Assembly: GCF_001279525.1 (NCBI RefSeq)
Contig: NZ_LGDY01000119.1
Span: 1-64,000, forward strand
From: Nocardia sp. NRRL S-836
GTDB taxonomy: Bacteria > Actinomycetota > Actinomycetes > Mycobacteriales > Pseudonocardiaceae
Direction of reading: 5' to 3'
DNA: 64,000 bases
The notes beneath the pieces were generated by a model that was given only the letters and a program-made list of their open reading frames with translations, was not told the origin of the DNA and ran no database searches. This document shows, in pieces, positions 17,640-26,486 of this stretch (positions are counted from its first letter, which is position 1; each line of letters starts with the position of its first letter). A program made the translations under genes and the position numbers.

Positions 17640-17972
17640 CCGAGCGCCGTTGGTGAGGAAACCGGCGAGCCGGTCGGCGATGCCGGGCGGGCCGTACAGC
17701 GGGACCGGGTCGCGGTCGACGTCGGCGTACAGCAGGGCGTAGCAGGCGGTGAGCAGGTCGGCGCAGTGGTCGGCGTGCAGGTGGGAGATCCAGATCGCGT
17801 CCAGCCCGGCCAGGCTCGTGTGGCGTTGCAGCGGGCCGAGGGTGCCGGTGCCCGCGTCCATCCACACGCGAGTGTCGCCGTGGGACACCAGGTAGCCGGA
17901 GCACGGGTTGTCCGCGCTCGGGTACGGCGTCGCGCTGCCGAGCACGGTCAGGTCCAGCCCCGTGGTCGTCAC
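17640..17972 (-). pseudogene. 3'-truncated MBL-fold metallo-hydrolase
   Basis: From GTG 17972 the frame reads DLTVLGSATPYPSADNPCSG and then the metal motif SHLHADHCADLL, as in RNase Z-like/beta-lactamase-fold hydrolases of about 250 residues. Recognisable homology stops near DRLAGFLTNGA (residue about 110). The open frame then continues antisense through the VOC gene to 17451 without family character. The C-terminal half, with the remaining metal ligands, is missing, so this is probably a deletion relic at the junction with the AraC/VOC pair. Confidence 0.7.
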
Positions 17973-17996
17973 GCTACTGGCCGCTCGACGCAGGGC

Positions 17997-18024
17997 GCCC
18001 CCGACGGCGGTGGCCGTCGGGGGC
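17997..18024. terminator. Terminator of the S1 protease gene
   Basis: 12-bp perfect GC stem GCCCCCGACGGC/GCCGTCGGGGGC with a GGTG loop, 17 bp beyond the protease stop on the minus strand. Confidence 0.75.
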
Positions 18025-18040
18025 GGGGGAGGGAGCGCCG

Positions 18041-19345
18041 TCAGAGCTGCTGCCAGAGGGCAGGGGTGTTCGGCGGCTCCCAGCCGGGAAGGGACGTGTG
18101 GGACTGCAACGCGCGGTAGGACGTGCCGTCGTAGGTGACCTCGGCACCGCTGGCGTAGTTGGTGTACGCGGCCCAGGTGCCGCCACCGCCGGGCGGGGTG
18201 GTCGTGGTGGTGGTCGGCTGGGTGGTCGGGCTGCCCGAGGTCACCAGGCGCAGACCGTAGGCCTGCAGGATCTCGGTCACCGGCTGGAAGTAGATGGTGC
18301 CGCCGGACCGGCAGTCGCCGGACCCGCCGGAGGTCACGCCCTGGGCCTGGTCGCCGGTCAGCCACGAGCCGCCGGAGTCGCCGGGCTCAGCGCAGGCGTT
18401 GGTGCGGGTCAGGCCGGTGATGGTGCCCTCGGCGTAGGTGACGGAGGCGTTCTTCTGCTGGATGGTGCCGCAGTGCCAGCCGGTGGTGGAGCCGGAGCGG
18501 CAGACCGAGGCGCCGACGGGGGCTTCCTGGGAGCCTGCGACCGGGACGGTGCCGGGGTAGCGGTTGACCAGGCCGCGCGGGGTGTTGCCCGCGTCGGCGC
18601 GGACCCAGGCGTAGTCGTTGCCGGGGAAGCTGCTGCCCTGGATGGTGCCGCCGGGGTTGGAGGTGCGCCCGCCCGCGGAGCCGCAGTGGCCCGCGGTGAC
18701 GAAGCCGCCCTCGACGGCGAAGCCGATGGAGCAGCGGCCGCCGCCCGGGATGGTGTAGGCGTTGCCGCCGATGATGTCGATCAGCGGCCGCGGGTTCTCG
18801 GTGCTGGCCTCGACGGCGACGATGTCACCGGGCAGACCGGCCTCCGCCGCCCACGCCCTGGCCTGCGCCTCACCGCCGGAGCGGGCGAGCACGGTGACCT
18901 TGTTGGTGCGCACGTCGACGTACCAGCCGGGGACGGCGCCGGGCGCGGTGGTGGCCTTGGCGTCCAGCCTGGTCTTCGCGCTGTCCAGAGCGGACGCGCT
19001 GTGCCTCGCCGTGGTGGCGACGGCGCCGCGCGAGCGGACCGCGTTCGTCAGCGCCGGGTCGGTGACCGCGACGGTGAGGGTGCGGCCGGTGCCGTCCAGC
19101 CACGACCCGGCGTACGCGGAGCCGAGCTGCGACTTCAGCGTGGCGTCGGTCTGGCCGGCGACCTTCTCGGCGTCGAGGCGCTCGCGCGCCTGCTCAGGGG
19201 AGATGTTCAGGTCACGGGCCATCGCGGCCAGCATGGCCGGGTCGGTCGTGCCGGCCGCGGTGGCGCTGGTCGTCAGCGCCACCGCGGCGGCCAGTCCGGC
19301 CGCCGTGACCGCCGCTGTGGCGGCGGCGATGAGCTTGCGGTTCAT
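18041..19345 (-). CDS. Secreted S1-family (streptogrisin C-like) protease with chitin-binding domain
   Basis: 434 residues from ATG 19345, with TAGGAG upstream. Order: signal peptide (1-31); alpha-lytic-type propeptide (32 to about 188); mature chymotrypsin-fold protease beginning near IDIIGGNAYTI, with triad H220 (TAGHCG), D244 (GNDYAWV) and S324 (EPGDSGGS); Thr-rich linker; and a C-terminal CBM5/12-like module (TWAAYTNYASGAEVTYDGTS). Six cysteines in the catalytic domain fit the disulfide pattern. The chitin-binding tail and a dre-like site upstream place it in the chitin-utilisation programme beside the chitinase. It probably degrades protein associated with chitin. Confidence 0.93.
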   Translation of the reverse strand: MNRKLIAAATAAVTAAGLAAAVALTTSATAAGTTDPAMLAAMARDLNISPEQARERLDAEKVAGQTDATLKSQLGSAYAGSWLDGTGRTLTVAVTDPALTNAVRSRGAVATTARHSASALDSAKTRLDAKATTAPGAVPGWYVDVRTNKVTVLARSGGEAQARAWAAEAGLPGDIVAVEASTENPRPLIDIIGGNAYTIPGGGRCSIGFAVEGGFVTAGHCGSAGGRTSNPGGTIQGSSFPGNDYAWVRADAGNTPRGLVNRYPGTVPVAGSQEAPVGASVCRSGSTTGWHCGTIQQKNASVTYAEGTITGLTRTNACAEPGDSGGSWLTGDQAQGVTSGGSGDCRSGGTIYFQPVTEILQAYGLRLVTSGSPTTQPTTTTTTPPGGGGTWAAYTNYASGAEVTYDGTSYRALQSHTSLPGWEPPNTPALWQQL

Positions 19346-19388
19346 GTCCGCTCCTAGCGTGCAGGGTGATTGCCGTCAAACCCTAGGA

Positions 19389-19404
19389 CGAGGTCCAGAC
19401 CAAT
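19389..19404. promoter_or_regulatory. DasR-responsive element (dre)-like site, S1 protease
   Basis: On the minus strand ATTGGTCTGGACCTCG, 12 of 16 matches to dre. Its 10-bp core GGTCTGGACC is identical to the site before the chitinase. It is centred about 51 bp upstream of the protease start codon. Confidence 0.6.
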
Positions 19405-19558
19405 AGGTACATACCAATTGGCCATAAGAACGGACCGCTGTCGGCCCGGTGCCGGCCTCGTGCGGCCGAGGTCGCCGGGCCCTGACCCGAGCTGTCCGGT
19501 GCGGGCGCGGCCCTGGTGGGAACGCCTTGCGCGTGCGGCGGAAAGATAGGGTCGGCTG

Positions 19559-20812
19559 GTGCAAGAGCCCGAGTGGATGCAATGGCGGCGGCCCGGTCCC
19601 ACGCCGGCCCAGCGGCGGTGGGACGTCGGTGTCGCCGTGCTCGTGCTGCTGGCCGGGGTGGAGTTCACCGTGCTGGTGGACAGCATCGGCGGGTACGCGT
19701 TCCCCGATCCGCCCGAGATGCGCGAGCACCTCGCCTGGACGGTCGCGCTCTCGATCCCGCTGGTCGTGCGCCGTCGCTACCCGCTGGCGGTCATGCTCGT
19801 CGTGTCGGCGTTGTTCATCGCCGCGCAGGCGAACAGGTCGGGCGACTCGCTGGTGCCGTCGGCGGTCCTCTTCCTCGCGATCTTCACGGTCGGCGCGTGG
19901 GAGCGGAACCGGTTGCTGGCGCGGTGGTCGCGGATCGGCGTCATCGTCGCGATGTTCCTGTGGCTCGGCTTCAACCTCGTGAAGTTCCTGCTCGGGCCGG
20001 ACGTGCCACCCGACCTGCTGCGCGGGGCGATGGACCCGGTGCTCGCCCGCGTCCTCTACGGACTCGAGTTCAACATCTTCTTCTTCGTCCTCGCCTACGC
20101 GGTCGGGGAGATGGCGTGGACGGCGGCACGGCGGCAGGCGCAGCTGGAGTTCCAGGCCGACGAGCTGCGGCGCTCGCAGGAGCGCAACGTGCGCGGCGCG
20201 ATCGCGGCGGAACGCATGCGCATCGCCCGCGACCTGCACGACGTCGTCGCCCACCACGTGTCGGTCATGGGCATCCAGGCCGGTGCCGCGCGGCGCGTGC
20301 TGGACTCGGACCCGGCGCTGGCGCGGGACGCGTTGCAGACGGTGGAGAAGACCGCGCGGACCGCGATCAGCGAGCTGCGCGGGCTGCTGGGTGTGCTGCG
20401 GGCCGACGCGGAGCAGGACTTCCAGGCCGCGCCGGGGCTCGACGACCTGCCGGAACTGCTGGAGACCGCCCGTTCGGCGGGCCTGGAGGTCTCGCACGGT
20501 GTCTACGGCACCCCGCGCGACGTTCCTCCCGCCGTCGCCGTCTCGGCGTACCGGGTGGTGCAGGAGGCGTTGACGAACGTGGTGAAGCACGCCGGGGCCG
20601 GCCACGTCGACGTGCGCATGCGGTACCTCGACACCGCTCTGGAGCTGGAGGTGGCCGACGACGGCCGCGGCCGGTCGTCTGGCGAGGGCGGCTTCGGGCT
20701 CGTCGGCATGCGTGAACGCGTTGCGGTGCACGGCGGAACACTCGAAGCGGGGCCACGGCGCTCGTCGGGTTACCTTGTGCGCGCATCGCTGCCGACGGAG
20801 GAGAACGCGTGA
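19559..20812 (+). CDS. NarL-type sensor histidine kinase
   Basis: 417 residues from GTG 19559 (TAGGGT 6 bp upstream, leaderless arrangement). Five to six N-terminal membrane helices (25-185) have almost no extracellular domain, so an intramembrane or envelope signal is likely. Then follow a HisKA_3 dimerisation domain with phospho-acceptor H227 (RIARDLHDVVAHHVSVM) and an HATPase with VQEALTNVVKHA and DDGRGRSSGEGGFGLVGMRERV. The response-regulator gene overlaps its last four bases (GTGA). The signal is unknown. Confidence 0.92.
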   Translation: MQEPEWMQWRRPGPTPAQRRWDVGVAVLVLLAGVEFTVLVDSIGGYAFPDPPEMREHLAWTVALSIPLVVRRRYPLAVMLVVSALFIAAQANRSGDSLVPSAVLFLAIFTVGAWERNRLLARWSRIGVIVAMFLWLGFNLVKFLLGPDVPPDLLRGAMDPVLARVLYGLEFNIFFFVLAYAVGEMAWTAARRQAQLEFQADELRRSQERNVRGAIAAERMRIARDLHDVVAHHVSVMGIQAGAARRVLDSDPALARDALQTVEKTARTAISELRGLLGVLRADAEQDFQAAPGLDDLPELLETARSAGLEVSHGVYGTPRDVPPAVAVSAYRVVQEALTNVVKHAGAGHVDVRMRYLDTALELEVADDGRGRSSGEGGFGLVGMRERVAVHGGTLEAGPRRSSGYLVRASLPTEENA

Positions 20813-21459
20813 GCCTGCGGGTCGTGCTGGCCGACGACCAGGACCTGGTGCGTGCCGGGTTCCGGGTCATCCTCGGGACCGAGCCGGGCATCGAGGTGGT
20901 CGGCGAGGCCGGCGACGGCGCGACGGCCGTGGAACTGGTCGCGGCGCTGCGGCCGGACGTGGTGCTGATGGACGTGCAGATGCCGCGGATGGACGGCCTG
21001 GAGGCCACCCGGCAGATCCTGTCGGCCGGTGGCGGCACCCGCGTGGTCATCCTGACGACGTTCGACCGCGAGGACTACCTGTTCGAGGCCCTGCGGGCGG
21101 GCGCGAGCGGGTTCCTGCTGAAGAACGCCTCACCGGAGGACCTGGTCGAGTCGGTGCGCGTGGTGGCACGCGGCGACGCGCTGCTCTCGCCGGAGGTGAC
21201 CCGCCGGGTGATCGCCCGGTTCAGCGCGCCGCGGCAGCCGTCGCGCACCCGGCCGCCGGAGCTGACCGACCGCGAGTACGAGGTGCTCGTCGAGCTCGCG
21301 AAGGGCACGTCAAACGCGGAGATCGCCGCCGCGCTGCACCTGGGGGAGACGACGGTGAAGACGCACGTGTCCCGCGTGCTGTCGAAGCTGGGGCTGCGCG
21401 ACCGGACGCACGCGGTCGTGTTCGCCTACGAGCAGGGGATCGTCACGCCCGGCGGGTGA
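20809..21459 (+). CDS. NarL/LuxR-type response regulator
   Basis: 216 residues from GTG 20809. The receiver domain (1-120) has the acidic pair D9/D10, phospho-acceptor D55 (VVLMDVQMPRMDG) and the conserved K near 105 (FLLKNAS). The LuxR HTH (about 148-205) reads ELTDREYEVLVELAKGTSNA and ETTVKTHVSRVLSKLGLRDR. Translationally coupled to the sensor kinase. No target operon is evident nearby. Confidence 0.93.
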   Translation: MSLRVVLADDQDLVRAGFRVILGTEPGIEVVGEAGDGATAVELVAALRPDVVLMDVQMPRMDGLEATRQILSAGGGTRVVILTTFDREDYLFEALRAGASGFLLKNASPEDLVESVRVVARGDALLSPEVTRRVIARFSAPRQPSRTRPPELTDREYEVLVELAKGTSNAEIAAALHLGETTVKTHVSRVLSKLGLRDRTHAVVFAYEQGIVTPGG

Positions 21460-21530
21460 CCAGCGTCGTGGTCCGGTCGCCGCCTGCTACGCGGGTCCGT
21501 GGTCACGAACAGCCTCGATGCAAACGAGTT

Positions 21531-21550
21531 CGTCAACGCATCGGTTGACG
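21531..21550. promoter_or_regulatory. Twin operator, copy 1
   Basis: CGTCAACGCATCGGTTGACG, an inverted repeat CGTCAAC/GTTGACG with a 6-bp centre. It is nearly identical to copy 2, whose centre is 28 bp downstream. Confidence 0.6.
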
Positions 21551-21558
21551 ACTTGCCC

Positions 21559-21578
21559 CGTCAACGGATACGTTGACG
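21559..21578. promoter_or_regulatory. Twin operator, copy 2
   Basis: CGTCAACGGATACGTTGACG ends 2 bp before the GTG at 21581, so a bound protein would cover the start of a leaderless message. The arms are the same as copy 1. Confidence 0.6.
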
Positions 21579-21580
21579 GA

Positions 21581-22207
21581 GTGATCGAGGGAACCGAGTC
21601 GTTTCACGCGCTGAGGATGATGCCCTGGGCCCGCGAGGCCGTGGACCAGGCCGAACGGGTGCTCATCGAGTCCATCATGGACAGCGGGTACACCTGGGAG
21701 CAGCTGGGCGCGGTCTACGGGCAGCGCTCCAAGCAGGCCATGCAGCAGCACTACAAACGCCGCGGCGGTGAACGGAGCTGGGGTGCCCGCAAGGGCAGGC
21801 AGAAGGCGGACGTCGAGGACGTGCGCAAGGCGGTCACGGGCCTGCTGCTCAGCTTCCGCGCCACCGACGAGGCGCTGACCCGCACGATGCGTGACGCGTC
21901 GTGGAACGACCGCGACCCGCACGACGAGATCCAGCGGCGCCGGTCGTGGGTCGAGCGGCTCAACGACAGCATGGACGAGCTGCACGACCACATCAACAAC
22001 CGCATGGGCCACGTCCCGCGCTGGGACGTCCCGCTGGTGCCGGGTGATCGCACACGGCTGCACGACGACCACGCCGAGATCGACCGCGCGGAGGCGGGTG
22101 GCATGCGGGTGGAGACCGAGCGCGCGTTGCGGCGGTTGCAGCGGCACCGCGACGTCGTCGACGCGACGATCGAGGAGCTGCGGCGCCGCCACGCGGAGCT
22201 CGGCTGA
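21581..22207 (+). CDS. HTH-containing hypothetical protein, probably autoregulatory
   Basis: 208 residues from GTG 21581. Residues 30-60 (SGYTWEQLGAVYGQRSKQAM) look like a sigma-4/AsnC-type helix-turn-helix with a basic tail (QQHYKRRGGERSWGARKGRQ). The remainder is long charged helices with coiled-coil character (NDSMDELHDHINNRMGH; the final 40 residues). No sensory domain was recognised. Two copies of a 20-bp dyad sit immediately before the start and are the obvious candidate binding sites. An upstream ATG at 21518 would run through both operators and was rejected. Confidence 0.7.
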   Translation: MIEGTESFHALRMMPWAREAVDQAERVLIESIMDSGYTWEQLGAVYGQRSKQAMQQHYKRRGGERSWGARKGRQKADVEDVRKAVTGLLLSFRATDEALTRTMRDASWNDRDPHDEIQRRRSWVERLNDSMDELHDHINNRMGHVPRWDVPLVPGDRTRLHDDHAEIDRAEAGGMRVETERALRRLQRHRDVVDATIEELRRRHAELG

Positions 22208-22250
22208 CGCCGGTCCGGCGCTTGACACGCCGTGGTGATGAACGCCATCG

Positions 22251-22281
22251 AACGTTGTCAACCAAGACTCAACATTGTCAA
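22251..22281. promoter_or_regulatory. Direct repeats upstream of galK
   Basis: Two 11-bp direct repeats, AACGTTGTCAA and AACATTGTCAA, spaced 20 bp start to start (two helical turns), 73 bp before the galK ATG. They are a candidate regulator site or tandem -35 (TTGTCA) elements. Confidence 0.45.
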
Positions 22282-22353
22282 GACGGCCGCGGCCCGTCAT
22301 CCTCATCGCCAGAACTTCTGCGGCAACACGAACGACGGCGTGGATCGGGTGGC

Positions 22354-23496
<1,143 letters not shown>

Positions 23497-23582
23497 GGAC
23501 CGGGTGGGCACGGCGGCTCCTCCGCGAGGATGATGCCGCGCGGCGGACGCGATCTTGATCCGGACCGCATAGCGTCTGCGCC

Positions 23583-24452
23583 ATGTTGACGGTGACGGGG
23601 ATCAGCCGGAGCTTCGGCGACCACCGGGTGCTCGACGACGTGAGCTTCGACGTGCGGCCTGGGCGCATGACGGGGTTCCTGGGCGCCAACGGGTCCGGCA
23701 AGACGACGACGATGCGGATCGTGCTGGGGGTGCTGGCCGCGCACGGGGGCGCGGTGAGCTGGCGGGGGAAGCCGATCACGCCGCAGGACCGGCCGCGGTT
23801 CGGGTACATGCCGGAGGAACGCGGGCTGTACCCGAAGATGAAGGTGCGCGAGCAGATCACGTGGCTGGGGCGGTTGCACGGGATCGACCGGGAGACCGCG
23901 CAGCGCAACACCGACGAGCTGCTCGCGGACCTGGAGCTCGCCGACCGCGCGAACGACCGGCTGGAGCAGCTGTCGCTGGGCAACCAGCAGCGGGTGCAGA
24001 TCGCGGCGGCGCTGGTGCACGAGCCGGACGTGCTCATCCTGGACGAGCCGTTCTCCGGGCTCGACCCGATCGCGGTGGACACCGTCCTCGACGTGCTGCG
24101 CAAGCGGGCGGCGGACGGGGTGCCGGTGCTGTTCTCCAGCCACCAGCTCGCGATCGTGGAACGGTTGTGCGACGACGTCGTGATCATCTCCAAAGGACGG
24201 ATCGCGGCCAAGGGGTCGCGTGAGGAACTGCGGCAACGGCACGCGAACGACCGGTACGAGGTCGTCGTCGGCACCGACGCGGGGTGGGTGCGGGACGTGC
24301 CGGGCGCGACGGTCGTGGAGCTGGACGGGCCGCGCGTGGTGTTCGAGGGGGCGTCGCGCGCGGTGCTCGAACAGGCCCTGCAACGCGGTGAGGTGCGGTC
24401 GTTCGCACCGGTCGTGCCCACGCTGGACGAGATCTTCAAGGAGGTGAGCTGA
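23583..24452 (+). CDS. ABC exporter ATP-binding protein (NatA/CcmA type)
   Basis: 289 residues from ATG 23583; TAGCGT lies 7 bp upstream with no ribosome site, so it is probably leaderless. Walker A GANGSGKTT (about 37-45), signature LSLGNQQRVQ, Walker B VLILDEPFSGLDP and the H-loop SSHQ are intact. The C-terminal 75 residues form the DUF4162-like tail common to NatA-type subunits. The permease starts 2 bp after its stop. Na+/drug/lipid export is typical for the family; the substrate is unknown. Confidence 0.92.
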   Translation: MLTVTGISRSFGDHRVLDDVSFDVRPGRMTGFLGANGSGKTTTMRIVLGVLAAHGGAVSWRGKPITPQDRPRFGYMPEERGLYPKMKVREQITWLGRLHGIDRETAQRNTDELLADLELADRANDRLEQLSLGNQQRVQIAAALVHEPDVLILDEPFSGLDPIAVDTVLDVLRKRAADGVPVLFSSHQLAIVERLCDDVVIISKGRIAAKGSREELRQRHANDRYEVVVGTDAGWVRDVPGATVVELDGPRVVFEGASRAVLEQALQRGEVRSFAPVVPTLDEIFKEVS

Positions 24453-24453
24453 C

Positions 24454-25518
24454 GTGGCGCAGTCGTTCACGAAGGCGACGTGGCTGGTCGCCGAGCGGGA
24501 GATGAAGACGTTCGTCAGCACCAAGGGGTTCTGGATCGGGTTCCTCGCGACGGTCGCCGGGCTGTTCGCGCTCACCGTGCTGCCGGCCGTGTTCGGCGGC
24601 GACGACCCGAAGGTCGCGGTCGTCGGGTCCGCGGCGCAGGTGGTGCAGGGCAAGGCGCTCGACGTGCGCGAGGTCGCCGACGTGCGGGCCGCGCAGGACC
24701 TCGTCCGCGCGGACGAGGTCGAGGCGGCGATCGTGCCGGACGGCTCCGGCATCAAGGTGCTGGCGCTCAACGACCCGCCGACCGACGTGATCTCGCAGCT
24801 CGTGGCGGCACCGCCGGTGGAGCTGTTGGACCCGTCGGCGGTGAGCTCCGACCAGCGGTTCGTCGTGGTGCTCGTGTTCGGGCTGGTGTTCCTCATGTTC
24901 GGCATGGGCGGTGCGGCGATCGCGCAGAGCACGGTCACGGAGAAGCAGACCAGGATCGTGGAGATCCTGGTGTCGACGGTGCCGGTCAGGGCGCTGCTCG
25001 CGGGCAAGATCGTCGGGCACGTGATCCTGACCATGGGTCAGGTGGTGGTGCTCGCCCTCACCGCGCCGATCGCGCTGCGGGTGGCGGGCCAGCAGGAGTT
25101 GCTGGCGGTCGTGGCACCGGCGCTGGGGTGGTTCGTGCCGTTCCTGTGCCTCGGGTTCGTGCTGGTGTCGTCGCTGTGGGCGGTCGCGGGCGCGCTGGTC
25201 AGCCGCCAGGAGGACCTCGGCTCGACCATGGGCCTGGTGATGCTCGCGGTGATGGGCCCGTACTTCGGCGTGCAGTTCTTCTTCGACAACCCGGCGGTGC
25301 TCGGCGTGATGTCGTTCGTGCCGTTCACGGCGGCGGTCGCGATGCCGGTGCGGATGTTCGCCCAGCAGGCGGCCCCGTGGGAGGCGTTGCTGTCGCTCGG
25401 GATCCTCGCGGCCACGGTCGTGGTGATCCTGCTGGTCGCGTCCCGGCTCTACACCGGCTCGCTGCTGCAGACCGGGGGACGGGTCAAGCTGGCCCGTGCG
25501 TGGGCGCCCGCCGAGTAG
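24454..25518 (+). CDS. ABC-2 type permease (NatB-like)
   Basis: 354 residues from GTG 24454. A first membrane helix (about 25-45) precedes a long extracytoplasmic domain (50-130: KVAVVGSAAQVVQGKALDVR). Five to six helices follow (about 135-345), with the ABC-2 motif TEKQTRIVEILVSTVPVRAL. This is the usual NatB architecture. It forms the exporter with the ATPase encoded immediately upstream. Confidence 0.9.
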   Translation: MAQSFTKATWLVAEREMKTFVSTKGFWIGFLATVAGLFALTVLPAVFGGDDPKVAVVGSAAQVVQGKALDVREVADVRAAQDLVRADEVEAAIVPDGSGIKVLALNDPPTDVISQLVAAPPVELLDPSAVSSDQRFVVVLVFGLVFLMFGMGGAAIAQSTVTEKQTRIVEILVSTVPVRALLAGKIVGHVILTMGQVVVLALTAPIALRVAGQQELLAVVAPALGWFVPFLCLGFVLVSSLWAVAGALVSRQEDLGSTMGLVMLAVMGPYFGVQFFFDNPAVLGVMSFVPFTAAVAMPVRMFAQQAAPWEALLSLGILAATVVVILLVASRLYTGSLLQTGGRVKLARAWAPAE

Positions 25519-25533
25519 GCCACACTGGGCGGC

Positions 25534-26445
25534 ATGGTCGCTGATCCGATTCGCCTCGCCGTCGTCGGCCTGGGTGCGATGGGCACCCGGATGCTGACGG
25601 CGGCGCTGGCACATCCCGCCTTCACCGTGGTCGCCGGCGTGGACGTCGTGCCGCGCGAGGTGGACGTCCCGGTCGTCACCTCGCTGGACGACGTGCTGTC
25701 CGATGTGGACGCCGTCTACCTCGCCACGCCGCCCGCCGTGCACGCCGGGCAGGCGATCAGGGCGCTCACCGCGGGCAAGGCGGTGTTCTGCGAGAAGCCG
25801 CTCGCCGTCGACCTCGGCGAGGCACGCGCGATGGCCGAGGCGGCGGCCGGACGGCCCAACGCGGTCAACTTCGCGTTGTCGGACATGGCCGCCACGCTGG
25901 AGATCGAGCGGCAGCTGCCCGAGCTCGGCGAGCTGCGCGGGGTCGAGGTGCGGCTGCAGTTCCCGAAGTGGCCGCGCGAGTTCCAGAAGGACGCCCTCTG
26001 GCTGGCGCAGGCGGAGCAGGGCGGCTTCGTGCGGGAGGTGTTGTCGCACTTCGTCTACCTCACCGACCGCATGCTCGGACCGCTGACGGTCGAGTCGGTG
26101 TCGGCGGACTTCCCGGCGCCCGGTGCCGCCGAGGTCGCGGCGCGCGGGGTGCTGCGCGGTGGTGGCGTGCCGGTGCACGTGTCGGCGTTCTCCGGGCTCG
26201 CCGGGCCCGAGGTCTACGAGTGGACGGTCTGGGGCACGCGGAGGTCGTTGCGGCTCAGCCAGTGGGCGCGGCTGTCCACTTCGGACGGTGGGCCGTGGCA
26301 GCCGGTCGAGCTCGGCGCCGGCGGCTCCGACTCCGCGCGGCTCGGGCTCTTCGCACAGGCCGTGCGCGGTGAGCACCCGCGTGACCTGGCGGACTTCGCG
26401 AGCGGCCTGCGCGTCGCCGAGGTGGTCGAGGCCTTCCTGCGGTAA
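25534..26445 (+). CDS. Gfo/Idh/MocA-family oxidoreductase
   Basis: 303 residues from ATG 25534. The Rossmann NAD(P) site VVGLGAMGTRM is near 10-20, followed by the family's EKPLAVDLGEAR (Lys of the EKP motif) near 90. The C-terminal alpha/beta domain runs from about 120. The expected catalytic region reads REVLSHFVYLTDRMLG, with His. Substrates in this family are sugars, inositols or amino-sugar derivatives. CACACT lies 7 bp before the start. It is followed 41 bp later by a glycosyltransferase gene. Confidence 0.88.
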   Translation: MVADPIRLAVVGLGAMGTRMLTAALAHPAFTVVAGVDVVPREVDVPVVTSLDDVLSDVDAVYLATPPAVHAGQAIRALTAGKAVFCEKPLAVDLGEARAMAEAAAGRPNAVNFALSDMAATLEIERQLPELGELRGVEVRLQFPKWPREFQKDALWLAQAEQGGFVREVLSHFVYLTDRMLGPLTVESVSADFPAPGAAEVAARGVLRGGGVPVHVSAFSGLAGPEVYEWTVWGTRRSLRLSQWARLSTSDGGPWQPVELGAGGSDSARLGLFAQAVRGEHPRDLADFASGLRVAEVVEAFLR

Positions 26446-26486
26446 TTGCGTTGCCGCGTGCCCGGCGGCCCACCAGGATCGGCGGG

